Assembly: GCA_937862735.1 (NCBI GenBank)
Contig: CALMDH010000137.1
Span: forward strand, 46,556 to 110,555
DNA from: M0108 sp937862735
GTDB taxonomy: Bacteria > Pseudomonadota > Gammaproteobacteria > Chromatiales > Chromatiaceae
Direction: 5' to 3'
Length of the DNA stretch: 64,000 nucleotides
Under the pieces are notes generated by a model. The model was not told the DNA's origin, made no database searches, and was given only the letters and a program-made list of their open reading frames with translations. A program made the position numbers and the translations under genes. Positions 1 through 7,483 of the stretch are shown in pieces. The first letter of the stretch is position 1. Each line of letters begins with the position of its first letter.

Positions 1-574
1 CCTCTACCGGGCCCTGCACACCGGCGACCTGGATCAGATCAAGCGTCACCTGTACTGGGGGACGGACATCAACCAGCCCGGACCCGATGGGGACTACCCC
101 TTGCATCTCGCGGCCGAGCGGGGCCATGTGGTCGTCGTTGATGAGCTCCTCAGCCACGGCGCCAGCCCGGAGGCCATCAATGGCGCGGGGCGCACCCCCC
201 TGCAATTGGCCCTGTTGGCGGGCAAGACCGAGGTCGCGCGCTTGCTGGTCAACAAGGGCGCCACGGCGGATCCCCAGTCCTTGCTGGCCCTGCTGGTGGT
301 GGCCGGGGTCTCGGACCGCGATGCCCTCGCCTTCGTGGTTGCCCGGGGTGCCGACGTGAACGCCGCCGACGCGGCCGGCGACCGCCCCTTGCACCGGGCG
401 GTGGCCCAAGGCCAACTGCTGCTGGTCAAGCGACTAATTACCCTGGGGGCGGAGGTCAATCTGACCAATGCCCAGGGACTCACCGCGCTGGCCCTGGCCC
501 AATCCTTGGGCCAGCGCGACATCACCGCCCTGCTGGTATCCTTCGGCGCCAGCCCTACCTCACCCAAGCCCTGA
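1..574 (+). CDS. Ankyrin-repeat protein, 5' end missing
   Basis: The reading frame is open from position 2, so the gene starts outside the window; about 190 C-terminal residues are visible. Ankyrin repeats are recognisable by the spaced signatures DYPLHLAAERGHV, RTPLQLALLAGKTEVARLL, DRPLHRAVAQGQLLLVKRL and LTALALAQSLGQRDITALL, each followed by a G-A/A-D loop. Ankyrin arrays bind proteins and have no catalytic role of their own; the partner cannot be told from this sequence. No membrane segment is seen in the visible part. The TTG at 101 lies inside a repeat and is not a believable start. The small gene at 629 follows 54 nt later on the same strand. Confidence 0.85.
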   Translation, partial: LYRALHTGDLDQIKRHLYWGTDINQPGPDGDYPLHLAAERGHVVVVDELLSHGASPEAINGAGRTPLQLALLAGKTEVARLLVNKGATADPQSLLALLVVAGVSDRDALAFVVARGADVNAADAAGDRPLHRAVAQGQLLLVKRLITLGAEVNLTNAQGLTALALAQSLGQRDITALLVSFGASPTSPKP

Positions 575-628
575 GCCCTTGACCTCAGGCCCTGAGCCCA
601 TTACCCCGCGAGAAACGGAGACATTGTC

Positions 629-916
629 ATGGCCGAAACCATCGATGAATTGACGGTCAGCTACCGGGAGGGCGACCTCGAAACCGTCCAGGAGCTCGAC
701 AAGGTCGTCCTCTCCAAAGGGGCCTGGACCACCATCCTCTTCCGCTACCGGGACTGGGATCGGGCCAAGGAGACCTACGGCCCGGAGAAATACAGCATCC
801 GGCGCTATCAGAAACGCAACGGCCAGTATCAGCAACAGTCCAAGTTCACCATCTCCAGCCGGGCCCAGGCACAGACCCTGATCGCCGCCCTCCAGAAGTG
901 GGTGGAGGCCGACTGA
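629..916 (+). CDS. Small conserved-looking cytosolic protein of unknown function
   Basis: This 95-residue protein has no signal peptide or membrane segment. It is rich in charged and aromatic residues and ends in a likely amphipathic helix (QAQTLIAALQKWVEAD). The middle (FRYRDWDRAKETYG, then YSIRRYQKRNGQYQQQSKF) reads as consecutive beta strands with basic faces, which could suit nucleic-acid binding, but that is only a guess from composition. A purine-rich stretch (gagaaacggagac) precedes the ATG. It follows the ankyrin gene by 54 nt and could be cotranscribed with it. I do not recognise the family with certainty. Confidence 0.7.
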   Translation: MAETIDELTVSYREGDLETVQELDKVVLSKGAWTTILFRYRDWDRAKETYGPEKYSIRRYQKRNGQYQQQSKFTISSRAQAQTLIAALQKWVEAD

Positions 917-932
917 CGGCGGGGTGGTGAGT

Positions 933-965
933 GGGTTGGCAACCTTCCGGCCGAGGTAGCAACCC
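933..965. terminator. Hairpin between convergent genes
   Basis: GGGTTG (933-938) pairs with CAACCC (960-965), and an inner ACCT/AGGT pair extends the stem. It lies between the stop of the 629-916 gene and the stop of the minus-strand protease gene, where a bidirectional terminator is expected. There is no clean T tract on either side. Confidence 0.45.
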
Positions 966-985
966 GCTCTGGTTAGAGGCCGCCC

Positions 986-2050
986 TTACTGCATCCCCTC
1001 GGGAATGACCGGGGGTTGAGCCTCTCCCGGCAACGGCGGGGCCGCCATCTCCGGCGCCGGCTCGGCACCCTGCCCCGCTGAGGCTTGGCCCTCCCCCCCG
1101 GGTGGCGGGGTTCCCGGCACCGCCCCGGCGGGGGCACCCCCCTGACCGCCACCCTTGGCGTCCAGGGTCAGGCGATTGCCCTTGTCGTCAATGGTCAGGG
1201 TGAAGCGGCTGAGGACGCTCATCCCCAACAGACCGCTGTTGCCCAGCATCTGGTCCTCCAGGAAGGCCGCCCGGACATTCTCGACCCGGCTTTGTCCCAG
1301 CCAGACCGCCGGCAGGCTACCGATGCGCGCCTGCACCTTGCCATTGGCGGTCTGCATCTCACTCGGGCGCAGACCCTCGCCATCGATCCCCAGCATTGAC
1401 AGCAGGGAGGCCGGCAGGACCACGAAGTCGGCCCCGGTGTCCACCAACAATTCCCGCGTCACCCGCTTACCGCCGGCGCCCTCCAGGGAGATCTGCACGG
1501 CATGCTGGGTTCCACGCCGCGTGGTTTTGAGCTCGATATGACCGCTGGCGTTCGCCCCCGCCGCCGGGGTGGGCGTCGGTGGCGGGACATAAGCCGTCTT
1601 CTCACCAAGGATAATGACCCGTTCCACGCCCCCATCCGGTTTCTGGACGATGATATGGTCGAAATCCACCAGGAGCTTGCGCAACCGTGGATAGAGTTCC
1701 TCGCCACTCGCCCGCCCCCGAGCCTCCTCGGCGATGGCCCCGGCGCCCACCAGGGTGAAGCCATGGGCCGCGGACAGGCGCTTCAGTTCTTCGCCGACCG
1801 GCACCCGCGTCTGCGCGCCGGCCGTGGTGGGTGGCTGTGGCCTTTGCGTGCCGACGGCGCCAGGAGGCTGAGGCTTTTGCGCGCCGGCCGCGGTGGGTGG
1901 CTGCGGTCGTGCCGGCGGCGGCTTTCTGGCGGTGGGTGGCTCACCGGGAGGCGCCTGCGCCGCCAACCAGCCAGGCGATAGGACGGCAAGCAGCGGCAGG
2001 GCGGGAACCCAACAGCGCCAACGCCAAGTACCAGGGAAAGAGGGCTTCAT
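986..2050 (-). CDS. Exported clan AA (DTGA-type) aspartic protease
   Basis: The 354-residue product starts with a basic stretch and a hydrophobic segment (residues about 11-31), a probable signal peptide or anchor. A Pro/Ala/Gln-rich linker (about 33-82) holds repeats of the type AGAQKPQPP. The protease-like domain covers about 170-298, with the catalytic motif LLVDTGADFVVLP (Asp at 204) and the second conserved strand GLLGMSVLSRF (274-283), as in retropepsin-like bacterial proteases with one active site per chain that dimerise. A Pro/Gly-rich tail ends the protein. Bacterial members are mostly periplasmic and of unknown substrate. The gene converges on the 629 gene. Confidence 0.8.
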   Translation of the reverse strand: MKPSFPGTWRWRCWVPALPLLAVLSPGWLAAQAPPGEPPTARKPPPARPQPPTAAGAQKPQPPGAVGTQRPQPPTTAGAQTRVPVGEELKRLSAAHGFTLVGAGAIAEEARGRASGEELYPRLRKLLVDFDHIIVQKPDGGVERVIILGEKTAYVPPPTPTPAAGANASGHIELKTTRRGTQHAVQISLEGAGGKRVTRELLVDTGADFVVLPASLLSMLGIDGEGLRPSEMQTANGKVQARIGSLPAVWLGQSRVENVRAAFLEDQMLGNSGLLGMSVLSRFTLTIDDKGNRLTLDAKGGGQGGAPAGAVPGTPPPGGEGQASAGQGAEPAPEMAAPPLPGEAQPPVIPEGMQ

Positions 2051-2303
2051 GCAGGCCGGGCCTCATTGCGTAGGGGGGGCGGAATCTGCGGGCCAGTATG
2101 GCAAGCCCGCCGGTTTTCTCCAAGTCTGTCGTCGATTCCGGGAAATCAACTGGTCAACAACAACCTACCGCAGGCCGGTGGGTTGAAGATCGGCGAACTA
2201 AACTCCCAACGGAATGTGAATGTGGCTGAAAGCGGGTGGTTTGGACACCAGCCCGAGCACCCTTGGACAGGCTAAGCCGCCCTAGGGAAATCAAGGGTGG
2301 CGT

Positions 2304-2338
2304 TCAGGGCTCAGGGCTCAGGGCTCAGGGCTCAGGGC
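2304..2338. repeat. Five 7-bp tandem repeats (TCAGGGC) at a gene end
   Basis: TCAGGGC occurs five times without interruption. The last unit overlaps the stop codon region of the minus-strand gene at 2332. The rest of the 2051-2331 gap must hold the protease promoter; I see no clear -35/-10 pair there. Confidence 0.9.
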
Positions 2339-3393
2339 ACGCTCGCGGGCTCGGCCGGTTGCGTCAAGGCGATGATGGCTACCAGGGGGCGCCAGGCCCA
2401 GAAGGCGTAATGGTTGAGGGGTGGCAAATACATCTGGGAGATCTGGCCATCCAGGTAGAGGGCGTTGGGGCAGTCGAGGCGATCGCGAAACAGGGTGCCA
2501 AAGTCATGGAAATTGGTCTCACCGTCGGAGATGGCGAACAACACCCGCCCCGCCCGATCGACGCCAACCCCATTGCGCACATAGCGACTCTCGTACCCAG
2601 GGATGAAGCGAGGATGGAGCGCGCCATCGATGACCAGCATGGGACCGGACTGAACGGCATAACGCACCGGCGCCGTGGGTCGATAGTCATCCGTCTGCGC
2701 GACGCCCGCGCCCTGGGTGGTGACATAGAAAATGCCGTTGGGCTTGAGGAAGAAGTTGCCGCCCCCTCGCCCCCGATTGAGGGGGACGAGGGTCGCGCCA
2801 TCCTCGACGTAGAGCCCCAGGGGGGCCAGGTCCCGTGAATAGATGCCGCCATTGACGGCAAAGGTCAGTCGTTCCCCCCGGGCGGCCAATTCCTGGCGCA
2901 AGGCCTGAAGGCTGGCGTAGGGACTGCCATCGGGACGCTTCCAGTACAAGCGCAGGCCCTGTTCCTCTCCCGGATCGAGCCGGTAGACATCGTATTCCAC
3001 CCCCTGATGCTGGAGGGAAAAGGCGGTGGCCGCCGGTACGGGCATCGCAAGGCACGACAACAAGGCCACCAGTCCCTGGAGAAAGCGCCTTGGCCGCGCA
3101 AGCCCGCTCCTGGTCCCACCGCCAGTCCCAGTCTCGGCACCGGCACTGGCTTCGGCACTGGCTTCGGCACTGGCACTGGCACTGGCACTGGCACTGATCC
3201 CGACCAGGGCCAGTTCCCTGTCCCAGTTCCCGTCTTCGGTATGGACTTGGACTCCGGCCAGGACCCCGGCCTGGACTCCGGCATGAACCTCGGCATGGTG
3301 CCGGGCCTGGGCCTGGGCCTGGGCCAGCATTGGAATCAGGACGGCATCTCCCGAAGAAGTCCCCACAAGCGTTCGCCGCCACCTCATGGTCAA
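2332..3393 (-). CDS. Exported phosphodiester glycosidase (NAGPA/DUF2233) family protein
   Basis: The C-terminal about 225 residues match the DUF2233/NAGPA fold: LTFAVNGGIYSRDLAPLGLYV, NFFLKPNGIFYV, AVQSGPMLVIDG, RNGVGVDRAGRVLFAISDG and ALYLDGQISQMYL. The family cleaves sugar-phosphodiester bonds in mammals; bacterial members are largely uncharacterised. A hydrophobic stretch (FLQGLVALLSCLAMPVPAATA) just before the domain looks like a signal peptide. Everything upstream of it is low-complexity (Ala/Ser, Gln/Ala and Gly/Val repeats) and overlaps a DNA microsatellite, so the true start may lie much closer to the signal peptide, perhaps at a non-ATG codon near 3075-3090. The domain call is firm, the N-terminus is not. 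Confidence 0.75.
   Translation of the reverse strand: MTMRWRRTLVGTSSGDAVLIPMLAQAQAQARHHAEVHAGVQAGVLAGVQVHTEDGNWDRELALVGISASASASASAEASAEASAGAETGTGGGTRSGLARPRRFLQGLVALLSCLAMPVPAATAFSLQHQGVEYDVYRLDPGEEQGLRLYWKRPDGSPYASLQALRQELAARGERLTFAVNGGIYSRDLAPLGLYVEDGATLVPLNRGRGGGNFFLKPNGIFYVTTQGAGVAQTDDYRPTAPVRYAVQSGPMLVIDGALHPRFIPGYESRYVRNGVGVDRAGRVLFAISDGETNFHDFGTLFRDRLDCPNALYLDGQISQMYLPPLNHYAFWAWRPLVAIIALTQPAEPASVP
3134..3196. repeat. Hexanucleotide GGCACT microsatellite
   Basis: Units of GGCACT and of the related 12-mer GGCACTGGCTTC alternate across this stretch. All unit lengths are multiples of three, so the overlapping minus-strand frame stays open and gives runs of Ser-Ala and Ser-Ala-Glu-Ala. It lies just upstream of the glycosidase signal peptide. 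Confidence 0.85.
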
Positions 3394-3785
3394 CCCACCC
3401 TCCTCCTACCAAAACGAACTCAAGTCGCCATGCTAACCGGCCAGGCGCGGCTTGGCATCCCGGGGTACCGGCCCGAGGCACCGTCCCCCGGTATTGCCCC
3501 CGGTATTACTCCTGGTGTTGCCCCCGCAATCGCCCAAGCTATCGCCACCGCTATCACCACGGTATCAGCTCGATATCTCCCGGGTATCATTCCCCGTGAC
3601 ATATCGGCCTTGAGCACCGCTGACATGAACCGCCACCGGTTGCCGATGAGCGTCGCGAACCCTTATGCTGGTTCATACGCAACACTTCTCGGAGCAAAGC
3701 CAGGCCAGGCCAGGCCAGGCCAACCCAAACCAAGCCAGGCCAGCTAGCGGGTCCCCGCTCCGCGCCAGCCCTACCCCTTTGAGCC
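3394..3785. other. Intergenic region built of degenerate short repeats
   Basis: No convincing gene is seen. From about 3480 to 3600 there are imperfect repeats around CCCCGGTATT and ATCGCC. From about 3700 to 3742 CCAGG units repeat (CCAGGCCAGGCCAGGCC then variants with CCAAGCC). Divergent promoters for the glycosidase and pip genes are expected here, but no good sigma-70 pair stands out. Confidence 0.6.
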
Positions 3786-4742
3786 ATGACCATGCCCAGC
3801 GCCCCGGAACTTTACCCGCCCATCGAGCCCCATGCCACCCAGCGCTTGAGCGTTGAGGGCCATGAGCTCTACCTGGAGGAATGCGGCAATCCGAAGGGCA
3901 TGCCCGCGGTCTTTCTCCATGGCGGCCCGGGGGCAGGATGCGACCCCCTGCACCGCCGCTTCTTCGACCCCGCCCGCTATCGGCTGATCCTCTTTGACCA
4001 GCGGGGCGCCGGTCGCTCGCGGCCCCACGCCGACCTGCGCCTCAACACCACCTGGCACCTGGTCGCCGACCTGGAACGGATTCGTGCCCATCTCGGCATC
4101 CAGCGCTGGCTGGTCTTTGGCGGTTCCTGGGGTTCGACCCTGGCCCTGGCCTATGCCCAGACCCACCCGGAGCGGGTGACCGGGCTGATCCTGCGCGGCG
4201 TCTTTCTCTGCCGACCGGCGGAGATCGCCTGGTTTTACCAGGAAGGGGCCAGTTGGATCTTTCCGGACTATTGGCGCGACTTCCTGGCCCCCATCCCCGC
4301 CGAGGAACGTGGAGACCTGGTGAGCGCCTACCACCGCCGTCTCACCGGCGATGACGAGATCGCCCGGCTCGCCGCCGCCAAGGCCTGGTCGGTGTGGGAA
4401 GGGCGTACCTCCACCCTCCTGACCAATCCCGACATCCAGCACCATTTCGCCGGCGCCCACTTCGCCCTGGCCCTGGCCCGCATCGAAAGTCACTACTTCG
4501 TTCATCAGGCCTTTCTGGAACCGGATCAGCTCCTGCGGGATGCACACCGCTTGCAGGGGATTCCCGGCATCATCGTCCAAGGCCGTTATGATCTGATCTG
4601 CCCCCTACGGTCCGCCTGGGAACTGCATCAGGCCTGGCCCGGCTCGGAGTTGGTGGTGGTCCCGGATGCGGGGCACTCGGCCTTCGAACCCGGGATCGTC
4701 GCCGCCCTGGTGGCGGCTACGGACCGGTTTGCCCGCGTATGA
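3786..4742 (+). CDS. pip: Proline iminopeptidase
   Basis: The 318-residue alpha/beta hydrolase releases N-terminal proline from peptides in the cytosol. It has the S33 family marks in order: oxyanion-hole motif HGGPG (45-49), FDQRGAGRS (70-78), nucleophile elbow GGSWGS (Ser 114), the acid motif QGRYD and the catalytic His in DAGHS near the C-terminus. Length and end (FEPGIVAALVAATDRFARV) fit the family. There are two close ATGs (MTM); I keep the first. The stop overlaps an ATG (ATGA at 4739-4742) that opens a 59-codon frame leading to dtd, so the three could be coupled. Confidence 0.93.
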   Translation: MTMPSAPELYPPIEPHATQRLSVEGHELYLEECGNPKGMPAVFLHGGPGAGCDPLHRRFFDPARYRLILFDQRGAGRSRPHADLRLNTTWHLVADLERIRAHLGIQRWLVFGGSWGSTLALAYAQTHPERVTGLILRGVFLCRPAEIAWFYQEGASWIFPDYWRDFLAPIPAEERGDLVSAYHRRLTGDDEIARLAAAKAWSVWEGRTSTLLTNPDIQHHFAGAHFALALARIESHYFVHQAFLEPDQLLRDAHRLQGIPGIIVQGRYDLICPLRSAWELHQAWPGSELVVVPDAGHSAFEPGIVAALVAATDRFARV

Positions 4743-4918
4743 GCCAGACGTCGCCCCTGGCGCAGCCGCTCTTAGAAGGACCCACTGGAACTGTCAGAGA
4801 GACTGGCCTGCCCCGTCCCCACGGCTACCAACACCCGCGCCTGACAGGTTCCTGCCCATCGGGATCGTCCCCGACGGGTTCGGGCCCGAGCCGGTCCTGC
4901 TGCCCGACTTCGCCATGA
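4739..4918 (+). CDS. Possible 59-residue coupling ORF between pip and dtd
   Basis: The ATG at 4739 overlaps the pip stop as ATGA, and the TGA at 4916-4918 overlaps the dtd start at 4915 as ATGA. The frame therefore exactly bridges the two genes. The peptide is Pro/Ser/Gly-rich, has four cysteines near its end (for example SRSCCPTSP) and shows no family motif or membrane segment. The geometry suggests translational coupling, but the composition is what a random frame in GC-rich DNA would give. Treat it as a candidate only. Confidence 0.3.
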   Translation: MSQTSPLAQPLLEGPTGTVRETGLPRPHGYQHPRLTGSCPSGSSPTGSGPSRSCCPTSP

Positions 4919-5352
4919 TCGGTTTGCTACAACGCGTCTCCACGGCCCAGGTGGAGGTGGCCGGGGAGCAGGTCGGCGCCATCGGGCCGGGCCTGCTGGT
5001 CCTGGTCGCCGTCCAACGGGGTGACGATGAATCCCGGGCCGAGCGCCTGCTGGAACGTCTGCTGAGCTACCGGGTCTTCCCCGACGCCACCGGCCGCATG
5101 AACCTCAGCCTCAGAGACACGGGCGGTGGCCTCCTGCTGGTGCCCCAGTTCACCCTGGCCGCGGATACCCGCAAGGGTACCCGCGCCAGTTTTACCCCCG
5201 CCGCCGCCCCGGAGGAGGGGCGCCGCCTGTTTGTCTGGCTCCTGTCCCGGGCGGAGGCCGCCCATCCCCGGGTCGCGGCGGGGCGTTTTGGGGCGGACAT
5301 GCGGGTCAGCCTGGTCAATGAGGGTCCCGTGACCTTCTGGCTCGAAAGTTAG
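4915..5352 (+). CDS. dtd: D-aminoacyl-tRNA deacylase
   Basis: The ATG at 4915 gives a 145-residue protein, the usual DTD length, starting MIGLLQRVSTAQVEV. It hydrolyses D-amino acids mischarged on tRNA in the cytosol. Family marks are LLVLVAVQRGDDE, YRVFPDATGRMNLSL, QFTLAADTRKGTRASF, GRFGADMRVSLVNEGPVTF and the Gly-cis-Pro loop GPVT. The first active-site motif reads PQFTL, whereas enzymes such as E. coli DTD have SQFTL. The catalytic-region Thr is kept. An upstream in-frame extension to 4666 overlaps pip and shows no conserved content. Confidence 0.92.
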   Translation: MIGLLQRVSTAQVEVAGEQVGAIGPGLLVLVAVQRGDDESRAERLLERLLSYRVFPDATGRMNLSLRDTGGGLLLVPQFTLAADTRKGTRASFTPAAAPEEGRRLFVWLLSRAEAAHPRVAAGRFGADMRVSLVNEGPVTFWLES

Positions 5353-5457
5353 CGTGCAAGACACTAGCCCTGCCTCTGCCCGCCCTTTGGCAGCGAACAC
5401 CGGGGTGCATCTGGTAAGATTTCACTCCTAGCCACCAGCCACGACCCCACAAGCCCC

Positions 5458-6063
5458 GTGACAGAGACCCCTCCCCCCCGCCGCGCCGAGGTTGAGCGCC
5501 ATACCCTGGAAACGCGGATTCGCGTGCGGCTCGATCTCGACGGTTGCGGCCAAACCCGGTTCAAGACGGGGGTACCCTTCCTGGAGCACATGCTGGACCA
5601 GGTTGCCCGCCATGGCCTCATCGACCTGGAGATCGAGGCGGATGGCGATCTGCACATCGACGCCCACCACACGGTCGAGGATATCGGCATCACCCTGGGT
5701 CAGGCCCTGGCCAAGGCCAGCGGCGACAAGAAGGGCATCCGCCGCTATGGCCATGCCTACGTCCCCCTCGACGAGGCCCTGTCCCGGGTGGTGGTCGATC
5801 TGTCGGGGCGACCGGGACTGACCTACGAAGTCGCCTACAGCCGCGCCATGATCGGCAGCTTCGACGTGGACCTGTTTCAGGAATTCTTCCAGGGACTGGT
5901 CAACCACGCCGCCCTGACCCTGCACATCGACAACCTGCGCGGGACCAACGCCCATCATCAGGCCGAGACCATTTTCAAGGCCTTCGGCCGCGCCCTGCGC
6001 ATGGCCCTGGAGCCGGACCCCCGCCTAGGGAGTGCGATGCCCTCCACCAAAGGCGTCCTATGA
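5458..6063 (+). CDS. hisB: Imidazoleglycerol-phosphate dehydratase
   Basis: This 201-residue monofunctional HisB removes water from imidazole glycerol phosphate in histidine synthesis. It starts with GTG. The metal-binding repeats are plain: FLEHMLDQVARHG, HIDAHHTVEDIGITLGQA, then GLVNHAALTLHI and NAHHQAETIFKAFGRALR, ending in PSTKGVL as in the family. It heads hisB-hisA-hisI-hisE. The stop overlaps an ATG (ATGA at 6060-6063), the junction expected if hisH followed, but hisH is absent. No strong Shine-Dalgarno is visible before the GTG. Confidence 0.95.
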   Translation: MTETPPPRRAEVERHTLETRIRVRLDLDGCGQTRFKTGVPFLEHMLDQVARHGLIDLEIEADGDLHIDAHHTVEDIGITLGQALAKASGDKKGIRRYGHAYVPLDEALSRVVVDLSGRPGLTYEVAYSRAMIGSFDVDLFQEFFQGLVNHAALTLHIDNLRGTNAHHQAETIFKAFGRALRMALEPDPRLGSAMPSTKGVL

Positions 6064-6104
6064 CCAGCGACAGCCAGGCCGCACTGGTTCTTTTCACCCT
6101 GTGA
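6060..6104 (+). other. 14-codon frame overlapping the hisB stop; possible hisH start relic
   Basis: ATG at 6060 overlaps the hisB TGA and encodes MTSDSQAALVLFTL before a stop. In many gammaproteobacteria the next gene is hisH, whose product begins with a few residues and then a V-x-IDYGMGN motif. The AALV stretch could be the first codons of a deleted hisH. This is inference from position only; 25 nt later the hisA GTG begins. Confidence 0.3.
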
Positions 6105-6129
6105 CCGAACTCACCCTGAAGGTGCTAGC

Positions 6130-6870
6130 GTGCTTCTGATCCCCGCCATCGACCTCAAGGACGGCCGCTGCGTGCGCCTGCGCCAGGGCCGCATGGACGA
6201 CGAGACCGTGTTCGCCGATGACCCAGTCGAAATGGCCGGCCGTTTGGTCGCTGCCGGCGCTCGCCGCCTGCATCTGGTGGACCTCAACGGCGCCTTCGCC
6301 GGGGAACCGGTCAACGGTGCCGCCATCCGCGCCATCGCCGCCGCCTATCCCGACCTGCCCATCCAGGTTGGTGGCGGTATCCGCGACGAGGCCACCATCG
6401 CCGCCTATCTGGCGGCGGGGGTCCAGTGGTGCATCATCGGCACCCAGGCGGTCAAGGAGCCCGCGTTCGTCGCCCGCGCCTGCCAGGCCTTCCCCGGGCA
6501 CGTCATCGTCGGCCTCGATGCCCGCGACGGCCAGGTCGCCATCCAGGGCTGGGCCGAGATCACCCCCCACCGCGTCGTCGACCTGGCGCGGCGTTTCGAG
6601 GGAGACGGGGTCAGCGCCATCATCTACACCGACATCGGTCGCGACGGCATGATGACTGGCCCCAACGTGGCGGCCACCCTCGCCCTGGCGGAGGCGATCA
6701 AGATTCCCGTCATCGCCTCCGGGGGCATCACGGATCTGGATGACATCCGCGCCCTGTGCGCCGTCGCCGCCAGCGGCATCACCGCCGCCATCACCGGGCG
6801 GGCCATCTATGAGGGCACCCTGGATTTCGCCGCTGGCCAGCGCCTGGCGGACGAGTTGACGGGCGGCTGA
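6130..6870 (+). CDS. hisA: ProFAR isomerase (phosphoribosylformimino-AICAR-P isomerase)
   Basis: The 246-residue (beta-alpha)8 barrel opens the aminoaldose ring of ProFAR to give PRFAR, the HisHF substrate. Half-barrel marks are visible: LLIPAIDLKDGRCVRL with the catalytic Asp, VDLNGAF, VGGGIRDEATI, GLDARDGQVAIQGW, IYTDIGRDGMMTGPN with the second catalytic Asp, and ASGGITDLDDI. It starts with GTG, preceded by GAAGGTG. Its usual partner hisF does not follow; hisI starts after 38 nt. The protein lacks the HisF pattern, so it is not a misnamed HisF. Confidence 0.95.
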   Translation: MLLIPAIDLKDGRCVRLRQGRMDDETVFADDPVEMAGRLVAAGARRLHLVDLNGAFAGEPVNGAAIRAIAAAYPDLPIQVGGGIRDEATIAAYLAAGVQWCIIGTQAVKEPAFVARACQAFPGHVIVGLDARDGQVAIQGWAEITPHRVVDLARRFEGDGVSAIIYTDIGRDGMMTGPNVAATLALAEAIKIPVIASGGITDLDDIRALCAVAASGITAAITGRAIYEGTLDFAAGQRLADELTGG

Positions 6871-6908
6871 CCCGGTCCTTCGCTTTCCCAACCACTCGGA
6901 ATACCCCT

Positions 6909-7298
6909 ATGGCAGAAGAATGGCTCGATGCCATCAACTGGAATGACCAGGGTCTGGTCCCCGCCATTGCCCAGGAGAGCCCCTGCGGCAAGATCCTGAT
7001 GATGGCCTGGATGAACCGCGAGGCCCTGGCCGCGACCCGGGCAACCGGTCACGCCGTCTACTGGTCGCGCTCCCGCGGCAAACTCTGGCACAAGGGCGAG
7101 AGCTCGGGCCACGAGCAAGTTGTCAAGGCCATCCGCCTGGACTGCGATGCCGATGTCATCCTCCTGGAGGTGGAACAGAAGGGCGGCATCGCCTGCCACA
7201 CCGGCCGTCATCATTGTTTCTATCGCGAACTGCGGGAGGGCGAGTGGGTGGTCGTCGAGCCCGTCCTCAAGGACCCCGACGCCATCTACGGCCACTAG
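6909..7298 (+). CDS. hisI: Phosphoribosyl-AMP cyclohydrolase
   Basis: The 129-residue HisI opens the purine ring of phosphoribosyl-AMP in the third histidine step. It carries AWMNREAL, VYWSRSRGKLWHKGESSGH, the metal-site stretch RLDCDADVILLEVEQ and CHTGRHHCFYREL, all standard for the Zn/Mg enzyme. It is not fused to HisE as in enterobacteria; hisE is a separate gene 185 nt downstream. That gap is long for a his cluster and AT-richer than its surroundings. A short hairpin (CCCG/CGGG) followed by TTTTT at about 7315-7332 may attenuate transcription after hisI. Confidence 0.95.
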   Translation: MAEEWLDAINWNDQGLVPAIAQESPCGKILMMAWMNREALAATRATGHAVYWSRSRGKLWHKGESSGHEQVVKAIRLDCDADVILLEVEQKGGIACHTGRHHCFYRELREGEWVVVEPVLKDPDAIYGH

Positions 7299-7483
7299 CG
7301 ACTTACGGTTGACCCGGAGGTCGGGCCTTTTTGACTCGCATTTCGGCTTTAGAACCTGTCCAGCAATTATTTCCCGAATTGAGAACCCTCGGGCATAACT
7401 TGGGTACTGGATATTGGACGCTTTCTAGGTCGGGCGGGGGAAGATCGGAAAACCAAGTAACGATTGGCGATGGGTACGAGACC
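7299..7483. other. AT-rich hisI-hisE spacer, possible small insertion
   Basis: This 185-nt gap separates genes that are normally adjacent or fused. It begins with a short GC stem and TTTTT (about 7315-7332) and continues with clearly lower GC than both neighbours. No open frame is convincing. It may be a degraded small element or carry a separate hisE promoter. Confidence 0.4.

Noticed and set aside
2304..3745. CRISPR-like repeat array
   Set aside because: Units are 5-12 bp, contiguous and without spacers; no cas genes are near.
6130..6870. HisF rather than HisA
   Set aside because: The N-terminal LLIPAIDLKDGRCVRL and the later IYTDIGRDGMMTGPN are the HisA pattern; HisF would carry a different N-terminal motif and catalytic context.
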